Shown here: piece after piece, positions 31,592 through 42,888 of the stretch
Layout: every line of letters starts with the position of its first letter
Numbering within the stretch: the first letter of the stretch is position 1
DNA from: Chlorophyllum brunneum
Taxonomy: Eukaryota; Basidiomycota; Agaricomycetes; Agaricales; Agaricaceae
NCBI GenBank assembly: GCA_963576785.1
Contig: OY756143.1
Coordinates: 3,038,001 to 3,102,000, forward strand
Length of the DNA stretch: 64,000 nucleotides
Direction of reading: 5' to 3'
Translations under genes and position numbers: made by a program
The notes under the pieces: model-generated
Told to the model about the DNA's origin: nothing
Seen by the model: only the letters and a program-made list of their open reading frames with translations
Databases searched by the model: none

Positions 31592-34010
31592 TTAATACCG
31601 GGCGCCGTAGAAGGTCATACCTCCGTCAGTATCAACCCAGAGAGCCGACAATTTTAGAATTGAGGGCCGAAGCACCAGTGTAACGACCATTAGAATTGCC
31701 TGTGCAAGTGCTCTTTCCGACTGTGCAAATTCTGCCCCACTGGTTAGGCGAAAGGGTTCTGGAACCCAAAAATATTGATCAAATGAGGATACAAATCGTT
31801 CCACTGGTTGAACAGCGCTCTATAAATAACAACATCTTGACTGAGTAGTATATCCAACTTGTAATGAATATAAATAACAACTAGCGGTATAGCTGGATGG
31901 AAACTGGGGTGATTAAATAAATAAATACGTGAACTCTATTAGAAACGGTTCGAGGGTCTGGGATGTTACGCCATTCCTTTCATGCTCGGCCCCAATGATG
32001 CTAGTTAATCCTAAGCCACAACCAAGGAGCAAGCTGGGTGCCAGTACTTACCGATCAATGGACTATTTACACCGTTGTTATCCATGCATTGCAAGATTTG
32101 ATTAACCGCGTCAGTAAGCTTTCGATCTTCACCTGACCCTTGATCACGCATATGCCGTATTTCTGTCCGCAATATATCATGGGCGATGTAGCAAACGAGC
32201 TAAAGAAACCATCAGTAACTCGAGAACAAGCTACTGACGCCACAAAGTTGACTTACTCCGATAATGGGGTCAACCAGTTGCAGTGCGTTGGCGGCTGGGC
32301 AGTGCGAAGCTATGTCCGAAATAGTTCTGGCCGCGGCAACGCATCTCTGGCGTGATGTGTGGGAAGTTCTGGCCCTTGGACGGTGTAATTTGATGAATGC
32401 AACTTGTAATAACATGTGTGTTACCGCCAGCCTCTGGCGCTGTTGTGATGTCATTTGCTGATCGAGCCTTGGGAGAGTCAATGTCATTTGTTCGAGAGCA
32501 TTGTTTGTGATGGTGTACTGGTGGGCAGTCCCTGGACAGGTCTCGTCAGACAATTGAGGAAGTGCCAAGAGAAACCACCCTACCAGGGTCTGACTGTTGG
32601 CTATTTTCGATCGCCTTCTTGAGCAGAACGGACGCCTTCGCATGTAAGGCCAGTAGGGAATATCCGTCGTCGTGAGAACCGCCAAGGAATCTTTCCAGAG
32701 TTTTGTGGCTTGCAGGAATTAGCTGTAGGGTTGGATGAATCAGGCTCTGTGGACAGGAAATAGAATGCATCACTCACTTTCTCTTGTCGATAATCATTGA
32801 GAGGCCACGGTGTATCGATCACCATCTGGGGTGCGTCGTAGAATGTGAAAGTCTGGTTCTCGTTTATAAATACCCAGTAGTTGCTTAGTGTGACCGTAGT
32901 CCAGAACCCATCGATCCACTCTCCTTCGTCCACAACATCACCGGAAGGTTTCTGTATCACGTTCGCAGACCGGATAAGGTTTGACTTTGTACTAACCGCC
33001 AATGAGGCGGCTGCGTTAGCATGGTAAGCTCCTTCAACCATTTGTCCGTTATCAAGGAAGAAGGTCGAGAGAAGCACTTCAGCCTGCATGACATGAAGAC
33101 ATTTACGCGGGTGAGATCCGGAAAGATCCTCTGTTACGAATCGTAAAGCATGAGACAAAACAGTCTCTTCGAAAGTCTGCCGGAGAGGGTTCTGGAATGA
33201 TTTCGATCCCCAGAGGCATACTGCGTATAGGAGGGAGGGGCATGGGCGCGAGTAGTGGCCAGGGTGTTGGTTCTGCAGAGCCGAGCGAACAAAACGGTCT
33301 GGGTCCAAGAAAAACCCGACGTCAGAGGCAAAGCAGCCGAAATCATTCAACCTTGGTGTAAAGGTCAATGTTGATAACAAGGGAACCTAGGATCGACTCA
33401 CAAGCCTTGGATCTTGTTGGGAGGAAGTGTCTGGGATGGACATAAGGCTGGATAACTCGCAAAGAAAACAAATTAATACCTGAAAATCTCCTGCAGCGAA
33501 TGGTGCACTTGAAGCTGAGTGGTGTGGTTAGCCCTGGAGCAAGAAGTAAAGTTGATCTGGCATACCGGAAGGAGCTCTAGGCTGCGGTGTCTCATACGGC
33601 GGACGCAAGCGGAATCCTCCTTGCCCTCGTAATTCCGCAAGTCGTTCTTCCAAATCAGCAACTCTTTCTTGCAAGACCTGTGTTCTCGGGGGTTGGCCTT
33701 CGTAAAATTCGCAGTCGTCGAGCTCATGGCCGCGGAATCTGGCACACGGGCCACAGATAGGCCTCTGTCCATCACACCTCTAATGTACTTGGTCAGAAGC
33801 TTCCACAAACAACTCTTTCCCTACGTACAACTCTTCGCCGACTGCAAAAAGCGATTAGGGACATTATCAATGGGATTACGAATCAACTTACTTGCAGTTC
33901 TGACAAGCAGAACCTCGCGGAAGGCGAGAGCCCTCACTAGAGCTAGAAGAATGTGTGCTTGAGCCTCGGCTGCTCATGTCTGTTGAAGGGCTGGCAATGA
34001 CAGAAAACAT
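31592..34010 (-). CDS. Zn2Cys6 fungal-specific transcription factor
   Basis: Nuclear DNA-binding regulator. The start at 34010 gives MFSVIASPSTDMSSRGS. The binuclear zinc cluster is built over three exons: ACQNC, then NRRRV, then RCDGQRPICGPCARF and HELDDCEF. This gives C-X2-C-X6-C-X6-C-X2-C-X10-C; the last loop is longer than the textbook 6-8 residues. A coiled coil (VLQERVADLEERLAEL) follows, fitting dimerisation. The middle domain reads FLDPDRFVRSAL, SLLYAVCLWGS, HVMQAEVLLSTFFLDNG and GAYHANAAASLAVS, the usual fungal regulatory fold. The C-terminal part includes LVCYIAHDILRTEIRHM, LTDAVNQILQCMDNN and LAQAILMVV, with the stop at 31592. About nine introns. It is convergent with the DUF6534 gene (gap about 130 bases). 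Targets are unknown; proximity to the IDO pair alone does not make it their regulator. Confidence 0.8.
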
Positions 34011-35441
34011 CTTCCGTATGACCCGTTATATACGAGGCAATCCCTGGACTAGGATCTAAATACATGTCAATTCCCAGCTGCTGGGTTCATCTGCCAGACT
34101 CACAATGGGAGCTGTGTTCGTGTTCCGCACGTCGAAGAGGAGCAAACGCCATATACATCCCGGAAGTGTCAAACTTACACCCGGACCGAGGGGAGATGCG
34201 ATAGAACATTTCTCAATTGGCTGAAGACGAAACGGAGTCATTTTGACATTTGTCAAAGGATTTGCGGAGTTGAGGCTAATAAACCCGAAGGCCAACATTT
34301 ACAGTCACCATTTAGCGCACCCTAGTTGACTATCAAAACAAATATGACACGATATTTGCGCAGTGACTTTGCAGGGGTGGCTAATTTCTCTGCCTCGTGA
34401 TCATGACATTGGTAAAACATTTGCTGTTTTCCCAAAAAGCGTTCCAAAAAGGTCTTTGAGCCTCAAGAAAGGATTACAAAGCCTTTGGGTGGCATAGTGA
34501 TAATCGGTGCCTGGGTATGTATATGGCTGGACAATCCCTCGTCGTGTTTCATACTAAACCAGTAAAGTAAATGACAGCGGCGCCAAGGAAGGTGTCTTGT
34601 GAGGCTGCGCAGGTAGTCAAAATCTCGAAGATACGAACGCTAAAGCGACGCGCATGATATAAATCATAGGAGATCACACTGAGTTGATTGTAGCAACAAA
34701 TAACCAAGTTGATAACGATATTTGACTAAGAGGGAAAGAGTGAGACGCTTTCAACATCCACTACAACCTCTAAGTGTAGGGTCCATATTGAGCGGTGACC
34801 GTTGTTTCAGAGTCCATTCCAGTCACTCGTTGTCCGTCGGAGTGTTGCGATGACGAGAATAAGATCCTATACCAAACCCAACTCGCGACTTCTTCGGAAT
34901 CGTGATGACTCAGAATTTAGTCTACGAAATACTTTGTTTAAGCGAGAAGATTCGGGTAAAGTGATTCATTTTTTAATGAAAACAGATTGGTAGTGCAGTG
35001 CACGCGTTATCGACTGCACTGCCTTAACGCGGGAAGGCAGGGAAAGGCTTGGTTTCCTTGCAACCAGCCCAGGAACATCAATTACCTTGGTGTATTTTGG
35101 ATCCATCTCCAGTTCCGAATGTTTTGGAAGTCAGGTAGAGATCTTGGGATAATTCACAGACAGGCGGATGTGAGGTTTTGAAGCTGATGGCATTAACGAC
35201 GTGTTCGTCGTTTGAACATTACAGAGGTAATATAATTTTTTTGCCGGCTTGTGCGATGCCAATCAGAGGGAATTCCTCGTAGTGAATGGTCGCAGTCGTT
35301 GGACTTAGGGAAAAGTTTGGTTGGGTGCTTGATTTGAGTTGAGTGGGGAAATCAGCTGTTTGATGTGACCTGTGACGGACCCTGATATATATATATATGA
35401 AGGCCGAAGGGTTGTTACGGGTTGTTTCCATCCCTTAAACC
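34011..35441. other. Intergenic region
   Basis: About 1.4 kb between the transcription factor and the F-box pseudogene. The minus-strand frame at 34056-34298 is open but has no recognisable motif. A short (AT)n tract at about 35385-35399, just upstream of the F-box start, could act as a TATA element. Confidence 0.4.
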
Positions 35442-36960
35442 ATGAACAACACTGCCTTACCCTATCATTTGGCGCCTATTTCGAAAGTGCCTGTCGAGTT
35501 GCTCGTCTCTATTTTCCAGGGTGGTGTTGATGAGGAATTCAGTAACTCCCTACTCCGACGCTCGAATCCTTACCAACGTCCTGTTCCTTTCGTTCTGCGC
35601 GTGTCCCAAGTTTGTCATCTTTGGCGGGATATTTCACGAAGTGCTCAGGCACTGTGGTCCCCACTCGCTTATTATGAAACCTATTGAGTTCGTTGGATAA
35701 ATGAATCTCTCGCTTTATCGGGGTCATCTCTGCTCGACGTTAGACTCTCCTCTGGTTTACGGGGATAATTACTCCACACTCAAATGTCGGTCCTCTGGTT
35801 AAGTACGCGCATCGAATTCGGACGTTGCGTGGGACTACACATTTTAACTAGTCGCGAACGACTTACAACTATTACTTGAACAGTCAATGCCAAAACTTGA
35901 GACCTTGATCTTAAGCCATAGTTTGGGGTACTTTGGAAGTTCATTTGCCGCGGCGTTCCCGTTCTTACTTCGTGAGGGTGCTCCTTCACTCACGACATTC
36001 ATTTCTTTTCAAGGTTGCGTCGATCTATCTTCCCCCATATTCTCTCGGCTACGGGTCCTAGAATTGCATGGTATCCCACCTCTTTATCGTCCGACTACCC
36101 CACAATGGGTCGAAATTCTCCAGAACATGCAATCCCTCGAAAAGCTCAGTATCACACAATCGATAATGGTTGAGGCCAATGAAGTAGAATTCACCATGCC
36201 TCGCCTCCGTGTCCTTCGGTACACTGGCGATTTCGTCGTTTTCACGTTATTGAGTAAGCTCGCGGCTCCTCACCTCGAGGAGTTCGACATTAGCATAATG
36301 TGTGGGCTTGCTGAGAATGCCGAGATACCATCAGAGACGATTCGACAGGTCTTTTATAGGAGTCTCCGTGGAGACAGCCTAGCAGGGCGTGCCTTGGGAT
36401 TAGAGTTGCGAGAGGGCCATCTGGTGTTCGAGACGTTGTCGTCCGGCGTCTGCTTCACCAGAGCTCATGTCTATGTATAATTCAAGTGGAGTTTGGGTCA
36501 CGGGCCCTGTCGGATGTTGAGGCCGTTGTCAACTCAATCTCTCCAAGTTTCCAGAGATCATCAACGATAGTGACGCGTATTGATGTTCCCATTCATACTA
36601 GGAGCAACCGTCCATTTCATATCAACTACTCGCACCCGGACCTTTATGCGGTACTTTATTCACTTTTCGGTCAGTTGTCGCAAGTACACCACTGGATGGC
36701 ACATACCGCTGCCGATATTTCTTCCCTCACGTATCCTGCCTTGAATCCTTTTCTCGAACCGATGTGCAAAAGGATTTGGTATTTCCACTGCTCGACACTC
36801 TTACACTGAACGAGTTGCACTGGTAGGAGGAGTTAATTGCATGCAGGCTCAAACTGGGGAGACCCGTACGGGTGATTCACGTTCCTGGTGGAGTTGATGC
36901 TGTTAGTACGGATCTCGGCTGCAAGGTTGAGAGTGCAGGAAAAAGTATGAAGGTTTTCTC
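35442..36960 (+). pseudogene. Broken F-box / leucine-rich repeat gene
   Basis: The N-terminus is a standard Agaricomycete F-box: APISKVPVELLVSIFQGG, FVLRVSQVCHLWRDISRS, AQALWSPL. The frame then meets TGA at about 35685 and TAA at about 35765, although the encoded residues on either side (ESLALSGSSLLDVRLSSG) are typical for the family. A frame change near 35870 leads to QSMPKLETLILSH and a run of leucine-rich repeats (LRVLELHGIPPLYRP, LEKLSITQS, LRVLRYTG, HLEEFDIS). TAA follows at 36478, another frame change near 36765 gives VFPLLDTLTLNELHW, and TAG interrupts again near 36826 before GRPVRVIHVPGG. At least five lesions in one gene make it a clear pseudogene of an SCF ubiquitin-ligase adaptor. 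Confidence 0.78.
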
Positions 36961-37215
36961 CCCTTTTGCAGTCATTTCGAAAACTTAGTGGCCTCGATTA
37001 GATCTACTGCATGATTTCGACGAGCAGACTCGCACCAAGCACGTGTGGGCGGAGTTTCCAAACTGAGAAGGCTCTTATTTTTTTTTACTTAGACATGTTA
37101 GATAGCATGATATCAGTGATCAGATTTAAAGATCAAATGAGTAAATCGTGCAATTGCTTATGAGCCGGAAGTCAGCTGTAAAGCTATCAGAGAATTGCTA
37201 AAACTAATTTATGTA
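36961..37215. other. Short intergenic region before tRNA-Glu
   Basis: No coding frame or RNA gene was seen in these 255 bases. They contain a T-run at about 37077-37086 and are otherwise featureless. Confidence 0.4.
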
Positions 37216-37287
37216 TCGGATATGGTGTAGTGGCTAACATTATCGCCTCTCACGCGATAGCCCGGGGTTCGATTCCCCGTATCCGAA
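37216..37287 (+). tRNA. tRNA-Glu (CTC)
   Basis: Seventy-two bases with acceptor stem TCGGATA/TATCCGA, D arm around GTGTAGTGGCTAAC, anticodon stem ATCGC/GCGAT with loop CTCTCAC (anticodon CTC, reads GAG), T arm CCGGG-GTTCGATT-CCCCG and discriminator A. No intron. TTCTTTTT follows as terminator. Typical nuclear tRNA-Glu. Confidence 0.95.
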
Positions 37288-37483
37288 TTCTTTTTAGTGA
37301 TTTTCGCTTTTCACCGCAGTCGAAATCTCAGGAGCGTAATAGAAAATTAAACGCGTAGTATATTACAGATCATGGTAGTCGTGACGTAAAACGAGAACAA
37401 TTACAGGGGATGATGAAAGGCAACTTAAGCATACAGACGGAGTTGAGTGTGTAGCGCAAGTAGGGATAAGTCAAATGACCTAT

Positions 37484-38431
37484 TTAAACAGCGCTCCTGC
37501 CAATGTTACCAGTAGGCATGCGGAAGAGACTGTATTCCGACCCGTGGAGTTGGCTCAACCCAATGTAGAGTGCAATGGCACCGGTGAGGAAGCCGAAGGC
37601 ACCTCCTGCGTCTCGCAAGCTGTGGGTACCGTCAGTTCATGGTCTTGTTTGTAGATAAGAAACACGTACGATTGGCTGTGGCGGCTGGACCAGTAGCTGA
37701 TAGAGAGCAAGAGGTAGGAGAGACCCCAGGAGAAGGTGAGGCAAGAGAAGGCAATGTTCTTGGTGACAACACCCATGCTGTAGAGAAAGAGGATCAGTAC
37801 AACTTCCGAAAATTTAAACGTTTTTACGTACAAGAAGAAGGTCGTGACGATGAACCAGATCATGAGATAGAGACCGATGGCATCCCTTTGAGTGGGACTT
37901 TCCGTGTCGAAGCCCTTCACACCGAGGACAAGAAGGCTGGTAGCATAGGAAATCCAGAAGGAGCCGTAGAGAGTGAAGACTTGGACAAGGTTAGTGAGAA
38001 GTACTATACCGAATGAAGTAAATCCCTTACATGCCGATCCGTAAACGTTACCACGAGGGAACTCCCACATGCCAGCCATGAACTGAGCAAGACCGCCGAC
38101 GAAGAGACCCATACCAACAATCGCGGTGTCAGCGTTGACACTGCGAGTACCAACCATGTAGAAGGACCAGAGGAAGACAGTGATTGCGAAAGCCCACATT
38201 CCGCTGTAGGATGGACGGATCAGACACTATCGGGAAGGAAAGACATAAGAGTACTGACGTTGGGCCTGGGTTGGCAATGCGAGTGAAATAACGTTGGTAG
38301 GAGACTGGGTCATCAGTCCTTGGACCATAGCCCTCCGCAGGTGACATGGGACCGTTGGGGCCAGAGGCACCGCCGCGGGATTTCTCGTTGAACCCATTGT
38401 TCAGAGGAGCGTTGTCGGTAGGAGAAGCCAT
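37484..38431 (-). CDS. GPR1/FUN34/YaaH (ATO) acetate transporter family protein, copy 1
   Basis: Plasma-membrane channel or transporter of the acetate/ammonium (ATO, Ady2-like) family with six helices. The start at 38431 gives MASPTDNAPLNNGF and a hydrophilic N-terminus, then DPVSYQRYFTRIANPGPT with the family signature NPGP. An intron and GMWAFAITVFLWSFYMVG (helix 1) follow. Further helices: AIVGMGLFVGGLAQFMAG and MWEFPRGNVYGSA, TLYGSFWISYATSLLVLG, IGLYLMIWFIVTTFF, MGVVTKNIAFSCLTFSWG, and GGAFGFLTGAIALYIGLSQ. It ends LFRMPTGNIGRSAV at 37484. Five exons. A paralog with the same exon borders lies at 60981-61918 on the other strand. Intact; it likely moves acetate or a related small acid. Confidence 0.9.
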
Positions 38432-39117
38432 GTCTAAACGCTTTCTGAGTTGGAGAGCTGTTGGAGGTCTGGAAGAAGCCTTGAGTTCCGGTCCAATTTA
38501 AACAAATTGTGCTTGCCCAATATGTCGAGGAGAACATGCATCGGGTGAGCTTAGCGAAATAACAGCTGGACCATTCTTCTCTAATAATAGCTGCACTCCG
38601 TGCCAGTGCAGGTCGAAGGGACTTCTCTGACTCCAACCCGGTGGGAATAGGGTGAAAGCGAAGCACCTGGAAGCATCGGAAGTGACATCCGTCCCGGAGC
38701 CCGAACAACTTTGAGGAGGGATGTTAATAAGGTCTTCAGCAGCTGAGTCAACAACCGGGCCTTAGGACTAATTCAAGTTTGGATTTGCTTGATAAACTGC
38801 AACGAAGGTCCACTGCTGTTGACTCTGCAAGAGCGGTACTTGGGGGCTAGTTCCTTGCGGGGTGATGCGCTAGGCAAGGCGTGGTAACTTCTATTTCAAA
38901 CAAGTACAAGCAATATGCGCTACCCGTGGTAGCTGCATTTCGCGAGGGCCAATCCCGGACCTCCTAGAACCAGGTACAATGAGCATCCAAAACACGGATC
39001 TCTCATTTCATCACCTCTCCCTACTGTGAATAGCTAATGAAGAGCAAGGCTAGCCCACGAAGAGTAAATATAGCGTTGTATCCCGGTGGCTCTCAATAAG
39101 CCGAACCCTCGGGCACG
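38432..39117. other. Intergenic region
   Basis: About 690 bases containing the 5' leader of the ATO gene. The minus-strand frame at 38313-38708 partly overlaps the ATO coding region in another frame and is a shadow. Nothing else was recognised. Confidence 0.4.
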
Positions 39118-40642
39118 TCATGTTTTACCTGGGATAGACTCTCTAGACGTATTGGCGATTGCGAGTTCTACTGTTGTCGATGCGGTATGTTTTGAGCCAT
39201 ACCCAGTCGAGTGAAGAGCTCCTGATCCGTGGAAATTCTCAGTCTCTCGTATTGATGTAGTCTCTGCTTGAGTGGTGCTCAGCTCGCGTGCTGCAAATAC
39301 CATGACGCTTGGCGTCCCACTCAAACCACGTTCACAGGTCACCTGCTCAGTGTCGTATATCGACTTTTGCATTTCCACCAAGACTACAATGGCAGTGGGA
39401 TACATTCCCTGCAACAAGAATTCAAATCTACTAAATCGAGTCTTTCCGATGACGACATACCATGGCCTGTTGTATGATAGCGTTAACTGCCTGAACTGCG
39501 ATGAAAGACCCTGCGCTGAAGTGACCTCCGTAGATCGGAATTGCTTGAATTGTCTACGCGAGGGGATAAGGGGGGCGGAAGGGTATGAATGGAACGCGGA
39601 CGCACATATAGAACCAAATAGATAGCTCCAGACTCGATTGACAGACTCATGATCTTCTCAACTTGGGTCCGCCGGCGAGCTGCACCTAAATACTCAGACA
39701 TGCTACGTCTGTACATCCTGCGCATTTATCACATCAACCATTGATTACTCGGACAAACCTGATTCGAACATACCATGCTTTGTACATTATCAAGCCCGTA
39801 CAAATGATGTTGGTTGCGTAGGAAAGGCTGAAGCTTGCGGTGTCGGCTCTGGCGCAAGATTTCATACCAACGGAAGCGATGGATGGACTGGTAGTGCTTT
39901 TAATAAACCAGTTATAATTTACATCACAACCGAGTTCGTAGAATGCAGCCACTGAGGCGTGCTATCAGCCGAGAATACTTTTGATGGAAAAGGGTGACTT
40001 ACCGACGGAACCGATCCAGGTTAGAATTGGTGGAATTAGGTACCGCTCGCTCTGGCGAAATAACGCCCATGTCCTCCAAATAACAACACTGTCTCCAAGG
40101 ATCAACTGAGAAAACGATGAGGCTACGAAATTGGGACAATAGATGGTTAGTGATCTTACCATGAATACGAACAACATTTCCCCGGTCCAGATCCATGGTT
40201 GGATCAACCAATTGGCGAGGTGTTCTCTTTCCTGAAAACTTTTGTCGGGGTGATCCGTGAGAATGATTTGAAACCGCTTGATGATATCGATCAAGTCAAT
40301 GACCAAAAACATTGTCGAGCCTCCGAACATAACGAGTGTAACGATTAGCAGAAAGTACGCCGCTTTGGATCGACGAAGTTTTCGACTGAAAGCGAGTATT
40401 GTTTGTTTTTGACCAGAATATATTAGGATAGTGAGAGTTGCATACCATAGTATGATAGTTGATGTTGAAATGAGTAAGAGGTAGACACCTATTGTGTTAG
40501 GCCATTTCCGTAAATGGGTCTTCAGGAAGTTCAACAGGGAATGGAACATACCGTAACAAGCGCATTCAAAAGCGATGCGTACGGCTTTGATGATAAAATC
40601 ATAACCGATTTCGTGGAGCACATCGGTAGCGTCGCTTGCCAT
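39118..40642 (-). CDS. Agaricomycete seven-helix membrane protein, function unknown
   Basis: The start at 40642 gives MASDATDVLHEIGYDFI. Helices in order: GVYLLLISTSTIILWYATL (after an intron), KAAYFLLIVTLVMFGGSTMF, LILGDSVVIWRTWALF (LGDSVVIWR is a hallmark of a common but unnamed fungal family), a fourth around YLIPPILTWIGSV, then SLSYATNIICTGLIMYKAW, then RRRTQVEKIMSLSIESGAIYLVLY, and a last one with MYPTAIVVLVEMQKSI. The order and spacing are those of the family. The tail of about 60 residues is rich in Thr/Ser and stops at 39118. About six introns of 50-60 nt. GPCR-like topology is a possibility, but no signalling role is established to my knowledge. Confidence 0.75.
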
Positions 40643-42888
40643 GACACTTGGGAGAAAGTGAGCGGGAACGGGTGAGTGGGTGGGGAGGGAGTTGAGGTTG
40701 GGGCTTTACTGTAAGCTAGGCGCGTTTTGATGGATGCTGCAAAAAAAGAAGTTAGTCTATATATAAACCTTGAGCCAGCTACCCTGCAGCTACCCTGCCT
40801 CTATCGGCTGATCGTGTGCCAGGCGGTGTAATACTTTTTGGGTTGGTCATGAGATCAAGAGACTGAGCATAGCGAGTCTTGTTGCTGCATCATGTTAGAC
40901 GAGAAGCGGGTATTTTCACAGCATATGGAGTCCTAATACGGATTAGTAGGATTCAAAGATGACTACTGAGTGCAAGGAGGATTCGGAGATGGACTGGTGC
41001 AAGGCTAAGAATCAGGGAAGTTTGTTGAATGTGATAGATTTTTGATATGTCAAGTGGAGAGCTTAGGTGGCGTCCAGTTGAATCATGAGTTAGGGATATA
41101 GGTGTTCAGGCTAGAGCTCACCGCCTGTGAGCTGTCCATCTATCATAAACATACCAGCTAGAAGGTTCAATCATCACACTGCAAGGACGGATGCTCAGAT
41201 GATACTTAACATCATATTATTTGTCTGGTTTGATCCGACAAACATGGTGGCACACGTCACATCCCGCATTATGACCCACGGCGGACCCACTTTCCATTCG
41301 ACTATTCCATGAATTACACGTGGACGACGCCCTGGGTAGAGTTGTATACACACTACGTCTTACCTAGCACATTTGTACTTGCTGTTTGGATACTAGTAGA
41401 AATGTAGATTACAATCAAAATCAATATGTGTATGTCAAATGACGCAGTGGCATATGAATCACGTACGAGCGGAAGGTACGTACGGTGGACCTGGAGCTGG
41501 GTTTTAGCTATCTACGTATTGTTAATTCTCCCACAGGATTTCACCTCCTTAGCAACAGACACATGCACGTAAATCTATAGTGAATCCATGGGGCGTATTC
41601 AAACCTATTCATCATGTTGTTGGTACATTCTAAAGGGAATTTCAGAGCCACAATATGGAGACTTTTTTCTATGTGGTTTAAATTAGGATTATCCTTGACC
41701 CAAGAAGTCGTTGGATATTTTTACTGTGATTCAGGGTGATTGATTGATATTGCACACCAGTCAATCATGTTTCTAGTTTGTTTTACTATCACGTCGGCTG
41801 AAGAAAGGGCAGTGAGCGCAACGCTAAAAGGTGATATCTCCTTTTTCTTGGCACTGCAGAAGAAGAGGGCTTGGATGGACTGCTGGGAAGTTGTTTCTAA
41901 CATAACCCTGAGTGTTGCTCTTCAAGTCGTTCCTGTTGAAAGGCACGACCCGTATTTGAACACCCACGAGGTACGTTCAGGTCTGTGACCGAGTTAGTTT
42001 GGGGTGGAGTGCTCCTGGGAATATTTTTTTTTGTTTGATCAGTGGAGATGTAGACCCTAGTTCCGACTCTCGTGGAGGGTTCTCGTGGTGGTGAATACAG
42101 TTCTAATTCTTGGCTCTTCTGTCCGGATTTTCAGGATATGATCCAAGTGGGGAAGAGGCGTCGGGGTGGATAGATTAGAATACATGCCCGATGGACCCAG
42201 GTCCAATCATTATCAAAGAAAGATTTACAACAATGGGACATCCGAAGTGAGGTATTCCGGGAAGCGAGTTGTCGGGGTCAGCTAGTGAAAGTCGAGGATC
42301 CTGCGTTTGATGGGAGAATTGTGATGATAGTAGGGCAGGACTGGGAATCACACTCGCATTCTCAAAGGTTCATGGTCTAGTCTCATCCACGTCAATGTAG
42401 TACCGCCTAGAACAATACATGTAGAGTTCCCAATGGGGGCTGTGTTCATTGGGACTTCATATTAGAGTGTGTTCGCACAGGGGGTAATCCAATCGATTTC
42501 TTGCTGATAACTCACCAATTGATATTCAGCTGGTAATTTCCCGCGAATTTTATCGAAAACGTCAGTGCGCTCTCTTGTGTTTTCCAGAAGAAGTATGGAC
42601 AAGCGGTTCTCGTAAATAAATAGGCCCTGCTCAGGGGGTGATCAAGTCTTCGGCTTTTAGGAACCTTCAGGACGAGCTCCTTTTCTCCAAGCCTGGCCTT
42701 CCGTGTGCGTAATTTGTTTGCCGTTCGTTGTCCTACCACTTGGGGGCCTGCTGAACACCCCGTGTACAGAAATTTTCGAGACGGGATCAACGGCAGGGAT
42801 GACGCTTGGTATTTGTAGTTGTTTGAATTCCAAGGCACCGGAGAGGTGAAGTGGGCCTCATCGTCAGCCACAGCGACGAGGACCCACA
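40643..42888. other. Gene-poor region
   Basis: About 2.2 kb without supported gene. The frames at 41127-41312 and 41740-41988 (plus) and at 42512-42889 (minus) show no known motif, paralog or splice structure. The last 300 bases are likely promoter of the divergently oriented proline-rich gene. Confidence 0.45.

Noticed and set aside
22692..34010. Idea that IDO genes, transporter-like proteins and the Zn2Cys6 regulator form a secondary-metabolite cluster
   Set aside because: No backbone synthase, methyltransferase, P450 or other tailoring gene is present, and the regulator is separated by unrelated genes and tRNA-Leu.
34056..34298. Minus-strand frame of 80 codons upstream of the Zn2Cys6 gene
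   Set aside because: No start context, motif or splice link to the transcription factor; may be chance.
35385..35400. AT dinucleotide run as a microsatellite of interest
   Set aside because: Too short to be notable; better explained as a TATA-like promoter element or chance.
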